From Liquorilactobacillus capillatus DSM 19910 (GTDB lineage Bacteria; Bacillota; Bacilli; Lactobacillales; Lactobacillaceae): a DNA stretch of 64,000 bases. Of this stretch, positions 45,394-54,171 are shown one piece after another. Position 1 is the first letter of the stretch. Each line of letters begins with the position of its first letter. The stretch spans positions 124,435 through 188,434 of the forward strand of contig NZ_AZEF01000032.1 of the NCBI RefSeq assembly GCF_001434915.1, in the 5' to 3' direction. The notes under the pieces are model-generated. The model did no database searches and had not been told where the DNA came from. It saw only the letters and a program-made list of their open reading frames with translations. Position numbers and translations under genes: made by a program.

Positions 45394-45741
45394 TTGAATT
45401 TTAAACTGAAATCATTATATCTGTGTGTTCATGATATGCAAAGGGCAATTAATTTTTACGAGGACCTACTACAAATAAAAGTCTTTCAAGCTTCATCAGT
45501 TTATAGTGTGTTTTTAGTCGATGATTTTAGACTTGGCCTTTTTGCTTTTAAACTAGCTAATGAACGCCATCAATTTGGAACAAATTGTGTACCTAGTTTT
45601 TCTATGCCTAATAAATATCTTTTAAAAGAAAAAATAAAAAACTTAGATGTTCGTTTTCCTTTGGAGAAGATCGATAATAATTGGGTTTCTGAAATTGAAG
45701 ATTCAGAAGGAAATCGAATTGAAATTACAGCGCCTGTTTAA
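45394..45741 (+). CDS. VOC-superfamily (glyoxalase/bleomycin-resistance fold) protein
   Basis: A 115-residue protein with the paired beta-alpha-beta-beta-beta pattern of the VOC fold. It starts with SLYLCVHDMQRAINFYEDLL and ends IEDSEGNRIEITAP, where the last Glu is a usual metal ligand position. The first-half ligand is not obvious, so it may bind rather than transform its ligand. TTG 45394 is chosen since GGAGGAG ends 6 bp upstream; ATG 45379 precedes that site. It is co-transcribed with the MerR regulator. Confidence 0.78.
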   Translation: MNFKLKSLYLCVHDMQRAINFYEDLLQIKVFQASSVYSVFLVDDFRLGLFAFKLANERHQFGTNCVPSFSMPNKYLLKEKIKNLDVRFPLEKIDNNWVSEIEDSEGNRIEITAPV

Positions 45742-45790
45742 ATATTAGAAGTAGATAAGTTACAAAAAGTTCGATAGAAACTAGTAACTG

Positions 45791-45846
45791 AAAATCTCAG
45801 TAGTCAAGTTGGCAATTCTTAGCTGATGACAATAACTGAGATTTTT
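45791..45846 (+). terminator. terminator of the merR-VOC unit
   Basis: AAAATCTCAGT pairs with ACTGAGATTTT across a 33-base loop region, followed by T residues. Confidence 0.8.
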
Positions 45847-46261
45847 ATTGTTTACTTTAATATTTACTGTTACTAATTACCGTCTAATAAAATTTATAGT
45901 TGTTTGTTTTTGGTATAAATGAATACAAAATTTTATTGCGAAATAGGCGAGAAACTGATTGAAAAGGCGCAAGAATAGTAATCAATGCATTCAATGTGAA
46001 GGAAGGCTAGAGCATAAGATTCAACATACTTAATAGATATATTGGTAGTCATTATGGAAGCATCTTTAAACTGCATTTTTTATAAAATGCACGGATTTAA
46101 TTATTATCTACTAGAATTATATATTAGACATTATCAGAACTAGTGAAAAATAAAGGATCAATTTTGGACGAAGATAGGAGTGTATCCTTGTTTCTTAGCT
46201 TGCTTTAAAATTGTATAATATATAATAGCTATAATTAATTTTAATATTGAAGGTATATCAA
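45847..46261. other. non-coding stretch before the ClC gene
   Basis: About 410 AT-rich bases. The only structure noted is GCATTTT-TTA-TAAAATGC at 46075-46092, a small perfect hairpin. A TATAAT-like cluster occurs near 46214-46224, close to the ClC start. No gene is seen. Confidence 0.5.
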
Positions 46262-47767
46262 ATGACAAGACTTGCAGCGGTAAAAAGAGGTTTACTTGTT
46301 GGCTTAATAGTAGGCGTTGTAATAAGTTCCTTTCGCTTCACAATTAATAATCTTTTAGCTATTTGGAAACAATTATATCATTTTGCTGGAAGCAGTGTTT
46401 TAGGGTTTGCTTTAGTTATATTACTTTTTATAATATTGACCCTTATAATTGGTCGGTTTATTAAGCACAATTCTCATATAATGGGTTCAGGTATTCCTGA
46501 AGTTGAATTGCAATTAATTGATAAATTAAAGTTAAATCCCATTTCAATTTTAGTGTCAAAATTCATTGCTGGTGCATTGTCTATAAGTACCGGTGGTTTC
46601 CTAGGACGTGAAGGGCCATCCGTTCAGTTGGGTGCAGCTGTCGGGCAAATTTATGCTGAAAAATTTAGACTAACTAACAATGATTGGCGGTTACTTGTTG
46701 CGACAGGAGCCGCTTCTGGTTTATCTGCTGCTTTTGGAGCTCCTTTAGCTGGCACAATGTTTGTTCTTGAGGAAATTTCACATAGTTTTTCTTCCTTACT
46801 CTGGATAGAAGCACTAAGCGGTAGTTTAGTTGCAGATATAGTCTCTGATCATTTTTTCGGATTAAAGCCTGTATTATATATTCACTATGAGAATAGCTTC
46901 CCATTAAAGTACTACTGGCTTCTTCTAATTCTAGGACTGATTCTAGGTATTTTAGGTTTTTTTTATCAAGAAGTAACCTTAAATGTACATTTCCTTTACA
47001 AGTTTTTTAAACGAATTCCTAGGGAAAATCAAATTATTGTTATGTTAGTAACAATTCTCCCTATAGGCATTTTTTATCCTCAGTTACTAGGAGGTGGAGA
47101 AAATTTAATTAAGATTTTGCCTACGGCTAAGATCAGTCTAGCAGTTGGAATAACTTTCTTCCTAATTCGCTTTATTTTTTCTGCAATTTCTTTTGGCTCA
47201 GGTGCACCAGGTGGGATATTTATGCCAATACTGACTTTAGGTGCTTTAATTGGCTTGATAGTTGGAAAATTAATGATCATAGTTAATCTAATGCCAGTAC
47301 TATATTTACCAAACCTTATAATTTTCTCATTAGCTGGCTATTTTGCTTGTATCAGTAAGGCACCTTTTACAGCTATAATTTTAATAGCAGAAATGGTTGG
47401 TTCTTTATCACACCTATTACCATTAACCTTTGTCTCGTTAGTTGCATATTTATTGATTGATATTTTAGGAGGGGCACCTATCTATGAATCACTTTCCAAA
47501 AGAATTGCCTTGAAACATGAATTAAGTTATAAAAATTCAAAACTTGTAGATTTTGAATTTTCCGTATCGTCACTTGGCGAGTTAAGTAATAAAGAAATCA
47601 GAGAAATTACTTGGCCGCATAACGTCATTTTGATTAAAGTATTACGTGATGACGCTGAGCTTCTTGGAAAAGGCGACTTGATACTTCAACCAAAAGATAG
47701 ATTAATTTTATTAGCTCATGTGGAAGATATAGCAAAAATAAAACATGAACTTTCGGTTTTAAATTGA
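46262..47767 (+). CDS. ClC-family chloride transporter with C-terminal RCK/TrkA_C domain
   Basis: A 501-residue protein. Ion-pathway motifs are GSGIPE near 82-87, GREGPSVQLGA near 120-130 (its Glu is the gating Glu of H+/Cl- antiporters) and GSGAPGGIFMP near 317-327. Residues about 425-500 form a TrkA_C-like regulatory domain (VILIKVLRDDAELLGKGD). Antiport rather than a pure channel is inferred from the gating Glu. It could aid acid resistance or halide balance. ATG 46262 follows GAAGG at 8 bp. Confidence 0.88.
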   Translation: MTRLAAVKRGLLVGLIVGVVISSFRFTINNLLAIWKQLYHFAGSSVLGFALVILLFIILTLIIGRFIKHNSHIMGSGIPEVELQLIDKLKLNPISILVSKFIAGALSISTGGFLGREGPSVQLGAAVGQIYAEKFRLTNNDWRLLVATGAASGLSAAFGAPLAGTMFVLEEISHSFSSLLWIEALSGSLVADIVSDHFFGLKPVLYIHYENSFPLKYYWLLLILGLILGILGFFYQEVTLNVHFLYKFFKRIPRENQIIVMLVTILPIGIFYPQLLGGGENLIKILPTAKISLAVGITFFLIRFIFSAISFGSGAPGGIFMPILTLGALIGLIVGKLMIIVNLMPVLYLPNLIIFSLAGYFACISKAPFTAIILIAEMVGSLSHLLPLTFVSLVAYLLIDILGGAPIYESLSKRIALKHELSYKNSKLVDFEFSVSSLGELSNKEIREITWPHNVILIKVLRDDAELLGKGDLILQPKDRLILLAHVEDIAKIKHELSVLN

Positions 47768-47856
47768 GCAACTTTGATCGTATATTTATTTGTTAGAAAA
47801 ATTATTAAAGTAGATACTACAAAAAGCTATATAGAGGTAACATTTTTTCTTTTCTT

Positions 47857-48020
47857 TATTATTAGATGATAAGAGCATTGAAACACATGATAACTTAATA
47901 TACATCTCTCATAAAGTATACCAAAGGTATCTCGAATTAAGAGACCATGAGCATTAGCAATAGACCAACCAGTTGTTTATAATTTGGATGTCAAGTTGAA
48001 TATCGTAAAAAAATTAAACT
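47857..48020 (+). pseudogene. strongly decayed copy of the gpmA 3' end (copy 3)
   Basis: Segments match gpmA in order: TTATTAGATG near 47858, ACACATGATAACT for ACATGGTAACT, CCAAAGGTATCTC, and the long match ACCAACCAGTTGTTTATAAT near 47965. The coding frame is destroyed by deletions and stops. It is clearly older (more diverged) than copy 2 at 36828. Confidence 0.8.
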
Positions 48021-48033
48021 CAGCGAATAGAAT

Positions 48034-48067
48034 AAACCCAGTTTCATTAAATTGAAACTGGGTTTTT
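48034..48067 (+). terminator. terminator after gpmA copy 3
   Basis: AAACCCAGTTTC and GAAACTGGGTTT form a perfect 12-bp stem with an eight-base loop, then TTA. It holds the position of the gpmA terminator but has a different sequence. Confidence 0.82.
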
Positions 48068-48102
48068 AGTATCATAACTAAAAGACTATAATAAATGAAT
48101 GA

Positions 48103-48235
48103 TTAAAAACGCTTTTTTTGGAAAATAAAATAACCTATTATAAAGAATAAACTTGTGTAAGAGATCGTGCCAATTAATAATTATTGCCAGCAAGTCAATT
48201 GATATAGTTTTTTTTAATATATTAGTCCATAAGGG
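48103..48235 (-). pseudogene. remnant of an ABC-2-type permease C-terminus
   Basis: Read on the minus strand, one frame gives a hydrophobic end IGTISYTSLFFIIGYFIF plus QKKRF and a stop at 48103. Another frame just upstream gives ILKKTISIDLLAIIINW. Together they resemble the last helix region of an ABC-2 permease broken by a frameshift. There is no start or ribosome site. The identification rests on pattern only. Confidence 0.4.
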
Positions 48236-48597
48236 TTGCTGATGTCGATGCTGCCTAATTATTTTTTTATTCTATTAAATATACTAATATTTCTATAAAC
48301 AACAATATTCTGAATGCGATTTTAATACATACTATATTCATATATCTGAAACGATAATTTTATAGATTTGATGTTTAGAAGACCTACTGGTTAGTTATTT
48401 AAAAGATGTTAAATAGTAATACTTCATTGCAAGAAGCTGACTACTCAATTAGGAACAATAAAAGCGAGTTGCAAACTGAAACATACTACGATTAAAAGTG
48501 TAGTTGTATATAAATTTGCTTTTTATAAATTATATTGCATATTTATAAATTATGATGTAGGCTATTAACTAACAGATCATTGAGGAGTTGTTTGTGA
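48236..48597. other. non-coding stretch before the glutamine-type ABC gene
   Basis: About 360 bases, very AT-rich, with no gene or clear hairpin. TTGCAT at 48535 is not paired with a clear -10. Confidence 0.45.
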
Positions 48598-50070
48598 ATG
48601 GAAAAGACTAAAGTGGAGAAAACAATAAAATTTTTAATGTTGCTCATAGGTTTTGTGATACTATTTAGTGTCAATACGTTACATGTGCAAGCTGCAGAAA
48701 ACTCATTAGAAAAAATAAAACAGAGCGGTAAGATAGTCGTTGCGACTAGTCCTGATTACCCTCCCTATGAATTTCAGGTCAATAAGCATGGCGAAAATAA
48801 GATAGCAGGGATGGATATCGATGTTGCGAAACAGATTGCTAAAGATTTGCATGTTAAATTAGTTATTAAAAGTATGAAGTTTGATTCACTTTTGGTTGCG
48901 ATTGAGACAGGTAAAGCTGATATGGCAATCGGAGGGATTAATCCAACTAGCGAAAGACGTCAAAGTGTGGACTTTTCAAATATTTATTATTTAGGCGGGC
49001 AATCTTTCTTGATTAATAAGTCAGATAGTATGAAATTTCCGAATCAAAAAGCTCTCCAAGGAAAACTAGTGGGAGCACAGACTGGTTCACTGCAATATAA
49101 TTTAGCTAAGACTCACATGGCTAACACAACTATCAAGGGGATGGATAAGACACCGGATTTGATTTTAGCATTGAAAATTCACAAACTTGAAGCGGTAGGG
49201 GTAGAGAAGCCAGTTGCTAAAGCGTATGCGTCAAATGATAATGGGCTAACGATCGTACCTGCGACATATAAACTTGATAAAAATCAGGTAGGTGCAGCGA
49301 TTGCCTTTAAAAAGAACTCATATATGCTTGAAGACGCAGTTAATAAATCAATTAAAAAGATTAAAGAAGGCAATAAAATCGATGGCTATTTAAAAGATGC
49401 TGGGAAAGATATGAAGGTTAACACAACTAATACTTCAATGTGGAACTATTCAGATTATTTTGTTAAGGGTGTTAAATACACCATCTTTATTTCGATTGTC
49501 GCTTCGGTTTTGGGAGTACTGATAGGAATCACTTTAGCGTTAATGAGATTTACCAAGGTAAAGTTTTTTCATGCGCTTGCACTTTGCTATGTTGAGTTTG
49601 TCAGGGGAACACCTTTAATGGTTCAAGTAATGTTTGTTTACTTTGGAATTGGTTCAATTATTGACATTTCAGCTCTATTAGCGGGGATTATTGCAATCTC
49701 ATTAAATAGTGGGGCATATGTTGCGGAGATAATTCGTGGGGGGATCGATTCTATTGATGCAGGACAAACAGAAGCTGCGGCAAGTCTTGGGTTGCCGCAT
49801 TATGACACAATGCGCTTTGTGATTCTTCCGCAAGCATTTAAGAATATTTGGCCAGCACTAGGAAATGAATTTATTTCGTTAGTAAAGGAAAGCTCAATTG
49901 TCTCGATTATCGGCGTTACTGACTTGATCTACCAGGCTAACTTAGTTCGTGCAAATACGTACCGCGGAATAATGCCAATTTTTGTGGTAATGGTACTCTA
50001 CTTCGTAATGACCTTTATTTTGACTAGAATTCTGAATTATTATGAGATGAAGATGCGTTCTCCCGAATAA
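48598..50070 (+). CDS. fused substrate-binding protein and permease of a polar amino acid ABC importer
   Basis: A 490-residue GlnH-GlnP-type fusion. Residues 10-32 form a signal or membrane segment (cleavage plausible after VQA). Residues 35-270 are a family 3 solute-binding domain (GKIVVATSPDYPPYEF, MDIDVAKQIA). Residues 290-485 are the permease with the coupling motif DAGQTEAAASLGL near 392. The likely substrate is glutamine or another polar amino acid. The ATPase (GlnQ) that usually follows is absent, so it must be shared from elsewhere. A GAGGAG site is 10 bp upstream. Confidence 0.9.
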   Translation: MEKTKVEKTIKFLMLLIGFVILFSVNTLHVQAAENSLEKIKQSGKIVVATSPDYPPYEFQVNKHGENKIAGMDIDVAKQIAKDLHVKLVIKSMKFDSLLVAIETGKADMAIGGINPTSERRQSVDFSNIYYLGGQSFLINKSDSMKFPNQKALQGKLVGAQTGSLQYNLAKTHMANTTIKGMDKTPDLILALKIHKLEAVGVEKPVAKAYASNDNGLTIVPATYKLDKNQVGAAIAFKKNSYMLEDAVNKSIKKIKEGNKIDGYLKDAGKDMKVNTTNTSMWNYSDYFVKGVKYTIFISIVASVLGVLIGITLALMRFTKVKFFHALALCYVEFVRGTPLMVQVMFVYFGIGSIIDISALLAGIIAISLNSGAYVAEIIRGGIDSIDAGQTEAAASLGLPHYDTMRFVILPQAFKNIWPALGNEFISLVKESSIVSIIGVTDLIYQANLVRANTYRGIMPIFVVMVLYFVMTFILTRILNYYEMKMRSPE

Positions 50071-50110
50071 GTATGCTCGTCAAAAATACTTTGTATACAC
50101 TAGTTAGCAG

Positions 50111-50512
50111 TTATATGTGCGTTGTTTTATCTGCAATCACGGTTTCAACACTATATCTTCCCCAGCGAGATATCTGTTCAATAAAACGCGCAAGTTTAGT
50201 TTCAGTGAAATGACTTAAAATCATATAACAGGCCTGACCAGAAACCTTATAGAGTGCGGAAACTTCCTCGAATGAATTTACACATCGTTCGAATTCTGTA
50301 TATTTATTTGAATCCATAAAAATACGGATAAACTGTGTATGTGAGTAATTCAATTTAATGCTAAACTTTTGAATAATCCCTTGTTCCTGCAAATTAATTA
50401 TTCTATTACCTACAGCTTGCCCAGTCATATGGACAAGTTCTCCAATTTGTTTATTCGTAAGTTTACTATTTTGAGCAAGAATTTTTAAGATTTGTTTATC
50501 AATAGTATCCAT
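50111..50512 (-). CDS. Lrp/AsnC-family transcriptional regulator
   Basis: A 133-residue regulator with an N-terminal helix-turn-helix (SKLTNKQIGELVHMTGQAVGNRI in parts, residues 15-38) and a C-terminal RAM-like domain of about 80 residues. The start at 50512 is chosen because AAAGGA lies 9 bp upstream; the longer frame to 50530 begins within that site. It is divergent from an isochorismatase-family gene and probably controls it. Confidence 0.83.
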   Translation of the reverse strand: MDTIDKQILKILAQNSKLTNKQIGELVHMTGQAVGNRIINLQEQGIIQKFSIKLNYSHTQFIRIFMDSNKYTEFERCVNSFEEVSALYKVSGQACYMILSHFTETKLARFIEQISRWGRYSVETVIADKTTHI

Positions 50513-50633
50513 TAAAATAATTCCTTTCATAAATCAAGTATCAAGTGCTTTTCCTTTTCATGAAGTTATTTAGTATTAAATAACCCTTGGCTATACTTAA
50601 CTATAGCAAATAAGAAATGGAAAAGGTGATTTT

Positions 50634-51182
50634 ATGAAGCAAGCATTAATTATTATCGACGTTCAAAATGATTATTTTAAGAATGGTAAAATGGAATTGG
50701 TTAATCCCCAGAAAGCATTGGTACACGTCAATAAGTTAGAAAAATCCTTTAAGGCTAGAAAATTACCGGTTATTTATATCCAGCATATAAATGATGATCC
50801 CGATGCAAGTTTCTTTGGCAGGGGGACAAGAGGTGCGTTATTGCACTCAGCTTTAATGATTGATAACAATGTATTAATAGTTGAAAAACAGTATCCAAAT
50901 TCATTTTTAAAAACAAACTTGAAAGAGGTACTGGACTCGCTTAAGGTAGAACAATTAGTTATTACTGGGATGATGACGCATATGTGTGTTGATTCGACGA
51001 CACGAGCAAGTAGAGAATTAGGATATTCTCCTATCGTGATCTCAGATGCAACAGCGACAAAAGATCTTGGCTATGGGAAAAATAAAGTACTAGCAAAAGA
51101 TGTTCAAGTGGCTTTTTTGGCGGCGTTACAAACTTTTGCGCAGGTAACTACTACTGAGAAATATTTGAGTAAGATAGAATAG
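50634..51182 (+). CDS. isochorismatase-family cysteine hydrolase
   Basis: A 182-residue hydrolase of the nicotinamidase/isochorismatase fold. The catalytic triad is visible: Asp in IIDVQNDYF near 9, Lys in VEKQYPNSF near 84, and Cys in MTHMCVDSTTRA near 117. The GMMTHMC form is common in amide-hydrolysing members. The substrate is unknown. AAAGGTG is 6 bp upstream of the ATG. It is divergent from an Lrp-type regulator across a 120-bp gap. Confidence 0.87.
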   Translation: MKQALIIIDVQNDYFKNGKMELVNPQKALVHVNKLEKSFKARKLPVIYIQHINDDPDASFFGRGTRGALLHSALMIDNNVLIVEKQYPNSFLKTNLKEVLDSLKVEQLVITGMMTHMCVDSTTRASRELGYSPIVISDATATKDLGYGKNKVLAKDVQVAFLAALQTFAQVTTTEKYLSKIE

Positions 51183-51211
51183 TAATAAGTAAAGATAATT
51201 TCTAACTACAT

Positions 51212-51257
51212 AAAATAAGGTCTAGCTCATGTCAAGTAGGAGCTGGACCTTATTTTA
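51212..51257. terminator. bidirectional terminator
   Basis: AAAATAAGGTCTAGCTC pairs with GAGCTGGACCTTATTTT, with one G-U pair, around ATGTCAAGTAG. It lies between convergent genes. Its sequence is related to the gpmA terminator at 34519. Confidence 0.9.
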
Positions 51258-51278
51258 TCCAGTAGCCAGGTGAATTCC

Positions 51279-51884
51279 TCAAGAATTAGGAACAGAATTT
51301 ATTAATTTATGCTTATTTATCCAGAAGGGAACTTTGATGACACCGATGATTTTATTTTTAGGAACAAAACCATAGTAACGACCATCATTTGATATTTTAC
51401 GATTATCTCCAAGTACAAAATAACTATTTTGGGGAACGACAAATGTGGTATTTTCAAATATGTTGACACCGGTAGCTTCTTTATATCTTGCTGGTGGGGT
51501 TAAAGTACCGAATTTCCGTTGCTTATTTGGTATATAGTTTTGTGCTTGTAATTTACCATTGATGAATAATTTGCCTTGTTGCGAATATCTTATTCTATCA
51601 CCAGGCATCCCGATGACCCGTTTAACGTAGATTGTTTTAGCCGTAGTAGGTTTATTTTTATCAATCCCATGAGCGTAAAAAGAAATAATAGCATTTCTTT
51701 TTATTTTTGCTTTGTTTAATCTATAAACGATCTCACTATTTTTCAAATTAGGACTCATTGAACTTCCGATAATCTTTTGGCGACCAAAAAATTGACCAAT
51801 AATCAGTGCTATTAATAAACCAATAACTATGGGAATAGCCCATTCAATAATAAATTTTATCTGTTTCAACAATTCTTCCCCCAA
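51279..51884 (-). CDS. lepB: signal peptidase I
   Basis: A 201-residue type I signal peptidase with one N-terminal membrane anchor (residues 13-32). The catalytic Ser is in GSSMSPNL near 38 and the Lys in VKRVIGMPGDR near 87. GDNRKISNDGRYYG near 158 is the conserved box E. It cleaves exported preproteins on the outer face of the membrane. It stands alone; GGGGGAAG precedes the start. Confidence 0.93.
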   Translation of the reverse strand: MGEELLKQIKFIIEWAIPIVIGLLIALIIGQFFGRQKIIGSSMSPNLKNSEIVYRLNKAKIKRNAIISFYAHGIDKNKPTTAKTIYVKRVIGMPGDRIRYSQQGKLFINGKLQAQNYIPNKQRKFGTLTPPARYKEATGVNIFENTTFVVPQNSYFVLGDNRKISNDGRYYGFVPKNKIIGVIKVPFWINKHKLINSVPNS

Positions 51885-52071
51885 AAAACTTGACCACAGT
51901 AATAATTAAAAAGTCAAAAAGTTTAATTAATACTTTTCATTATAAGTATACGTTTCTGTTTTTGATAAAACAATTTTTTAAAGAGATCAGTGTAGACAAC
52001 TCGTGAAGTAAAACTAATACCCACGAATAAATTAGAGAAACACTTTACTAGTTTTAAGCTGTATGTTAATT

Positions 52072-52107
52072 AAAAAATAGTTCTTTGATATTTTTATCAA
52101 AGAACTA
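52072..52107 (-). terminator. terminator of the mannose-family PTS operon
   Basis: On the minus strand TAGTTCTTTGAT and ATCAAAGAACTA form a perfect 12-bp stem followed by six Ts, just beyond the last PTS gene. Confidence 0.9.
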
Positions 52108-52138
52108 GGGCTTGTACTTATTTGTTAAGATTGACTAA

Positions 52139-52561
52139 TTAAATACCATTTGAAATATCTTCATTGATTTTAGGTTTTTGTATACCGAATTCCTGTACGC
52201 TAGCTTTAGTCGCAGTAACTAATTTTTCCGCTATTTTGTGAACATTGGTAACTGATGTTAGATCATTTTGTAAACCGACTTCTAAAAGTGATCCAATATT
52301 GCATCCACCGACAACAGCGATATTGTGATTTTCTTTTTCTAAAACGGCTTGTTTATAAGGAGTTCCACCGACTAAATCACAGAAGAAAACAATATTAGGA
52401 TCCTTTTTCAGAATACTTGTAAAATTAGTAGCCAATTCCTCCTCTGTCATTTCTGCAGTAAAGTCAATGTACGTAACATTTTTAATTGATCCTGCTAGTA
52501 GTTTTACAGTTGATTCTATTCCTGTGGCAAAGTTACCATGGCCTGTTACAATAATTTTCAT
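52139..52561 (-). CDS. PTS mannose-family IIA component
   Basis: A 140-residue soluble protein of the EIIA-Man fold. The phosphorylated His is in IVTGHGNFATG (residue 8), and the partner residues are near FFCDLVGGTPYK (80-91). It accepts phosphate from HPr and passes it to IIB. It is the last gene of a four-gene operon IIB-IIC-IID-IIA and starts 1 bp after the IID stop. Confidence 0.9.
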   Translation of the reverse strand: MKIIVTGHGNFATGIESTVKLLAGSIKNVTYIDFTAEMTEEELATNFTSILKKDPNIVFFCDLVGGTPYKQAVLEKENHNIAVVGGCNIGSLLEVGLQNDLTSVTNVHKIAEKLVTATKASVQEFGIQKPKINEDISNGI

Positions 52562-52562
52562 T

Positions 52563-53375
52563 TTATAAAATCCCCATCCAAGAAAGTAAAATTGAGAGTA
52601 AGAATGTCAAGACGATCAGAGTTACTGGATTAACATTTTTCTTTTTTAGAAGCCAGTAAAGAAAAAATGTGTAGCCTAACGGTAGAATGTTCGGAAAAAT
52701 GTTGTCAAAGAATTGCTTTTGAATTGAAATTGTATGAGAAGCTGTTACGTGTATCTTAGTAACAACATCAATCTGGACATATGTTGCGATTAGCCCCCCG
52801 ATTACGGTACAGCCCAAAACACTTGCAGCATGTGCAACGATAGCTGAGTTTTCATGGATCTTTGAGATAGCGTGTGTTCCGGCAGAATAGCCTAAATGAG
52901 CAATTGGAATACGCGCTAAGAACATTGCAAAGTATACGATAAAAAATACTAAAGGTCCTAAAATACTTCCTTGCTGTGCAAATGAAGCAGTGATTCCTGC
53001 AACAATCGGTAGAATTGTAAACCAAGTGATGGCATCACCAATGCCAGCTATTGGTCCAAACAGAGCAACACGTAGACTGTCAATGGTTGAGCGGTTTTCA
53101 TTATTTTCTTCCAGTGAGGCTCCGAGGCCCATTAGAAGTGGTGCAGCATAATTATTTGTGTTTATAAATTGCAGATTTGCTTTTAAAGCATCAATTAAAC
53201 CGTTTTTGTCTTCTCCATATATTTTTTTCAATGAAGGGATCATAGCTAAAGTCCAACCATCAGCTTGCATTCTTTGATAGTTCATGCCGGATTGGTTAAA
53301 AAGTGATAGTAAGCCTAATTTTGTAATATCTTTTTTACTTAATTTATTTCGTGTTGTTTTATTAGATTCCATCAT
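52563..53375 (-). CDS. PTS mannose-family IID component
   Basis: A 270-residue membrane subunit. SLFNQSGMNYQRMQADGW near 22-39 and FGPIAGIGDAITWF near 108-121 are IID signatures, and C-terminal helices follow. ATG 53375 (or 53372) lies inside the end of the IIC gene (14-bp overlap) behind AGGTGGTGA; the longer open frame to 53492 is out of place. It forms the transport channel with IIC. Confidence 0.9.
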   Translation of the reverse strand: MMESNKTTRNKLSKKDITKLGLLSLFNQSGMNYQRMQADGWTLAMIPSLKKIYGEDKNGLIDALKANLQFINTNNYAAPLLMGLGASLEENNENRSTIDSLRVALFGPIAGIGDAITWFTILPIVAGITASFAQQGSILGPLVFFIVYFAMFLARIPIAHLGYSAGTHAISKIHENSAIVAHAASVLGCTVIGGLIATYVQIDVVTKIHVTASHTISIQKQFFDNIFPNILPLGYTFFLYWLLKKKNVNPVTLIVLTFLLSILLSWMGIL

Positions 53376-54171
53376 CTTCACCACCTGAATTTTGAAGACT
53401 CTTTTCAATATCTTTAAATTGTTTGTTAATTTTATTTTCTCTTTGTTTTCTTCCATATTCAATCCATGCAAGAGATGCCCCAATAATTGCAACGGGCATT
53501 AGGTTTCCAAACTTAATAAAGCAAGCTGCGGTAAAACCTAATAGGAGATAAGGAACATACTTTGTTTTCAACATGCTTTTTAGCAACAAACCAAATCCAA
53601 CAGCGGGGAGAATTCCACCAGCGATCGTAAAGCCATGGCTTAGCCATCCGGGCATTGAGTTAACGAGTGTTCTCATTAAGGACTGTGCTCCATAAACACT
53701 TAAGAATGAAAAAATAGCATATGCAAATGCAACTATGACAGTAGGCATAAGGACGATCATTCCAAATTTACGAAATTCCCCTTTAGCAATAAATTCGTCA
53801 GCTTTTTTGGTGAACACTGAAAAAATAGAATAAAAGAAAAGAATAATATATTGCATTAGAATACTGAAGGGGAGTGATAATCCAATTGCAGTTGCAGGAC
53901 TGTGACCAGTTGTGTGAGCAATAACAACTGTCATAATCCCGGCCATAATTGGATTAGGTGGTTGTGTTCCGCCAACTGGGGTTAGACCAGCAAAGGCAAG
54001 TTCAGTTAAACCACCAGCAATAATTCCTAAACGTAAATCACCTAATAAAAATCCTGTAACTGTACAGACGATCATTGGTCTAAAAATATAAAAACCTTCT
54101 AGCCAAAAATCGATACCCGCTATTAAAGCAAAAAGAGCTATCGATATACCTTGTACTAGCGTAACAGTCAT
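53362..54171 (-). CDS. PTS mannose-family IIC component
   Basis: A 269-residue membrane subunit with about eight helices. GTQPPNPIMAGIM near 69-81 is typical of IIC-Man/Sor proteins, and a charged C-terminal tail ends GGEDDGI. The start overlaps the IIB stop by one base. Substrate choice (mannose, sorbose, amino sugar or other) cannot be read from the sequence with confidence. Confidence 0.9.
   Translation of the reverse strand: MTVTLVQGISIALFALIAGIDFWLEGFYIFRPMIVCTVTGFLLGDLRLGIIAGGLTELAFAGLTPVGGTQPPNPIMAGIMTVVIAHTTGHSPATAIGLSLPFSILMQYIILFFYSIFSVFTKKADEFIAKGEFRKFGMIVLMPTVIVAFAYAIFSFLSVYGAQSLMRTLVNSMPGWLSHGFTIAGGILPAVGFGLLLKSMLKTKYVPYLLLGFTAACFIKFGNLMPVAIIGASLAWIEYGRKQRENKINKQFKDIEKSLQNSGGEDDGI

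Noticed and set aside
34500..51280. Prophage or anti-phage defence island
   Set aside because: No phage structural genes, integrase, nuclease, restriction-modification or toxin-antitoxin genes were recognised; the content is regulators and transporters.
53376..53492. Long IID start inside the IIC gene
   Set aside because: The first 39 codons are the other frame of IIC; the IID family starts at the MMESNKT region.
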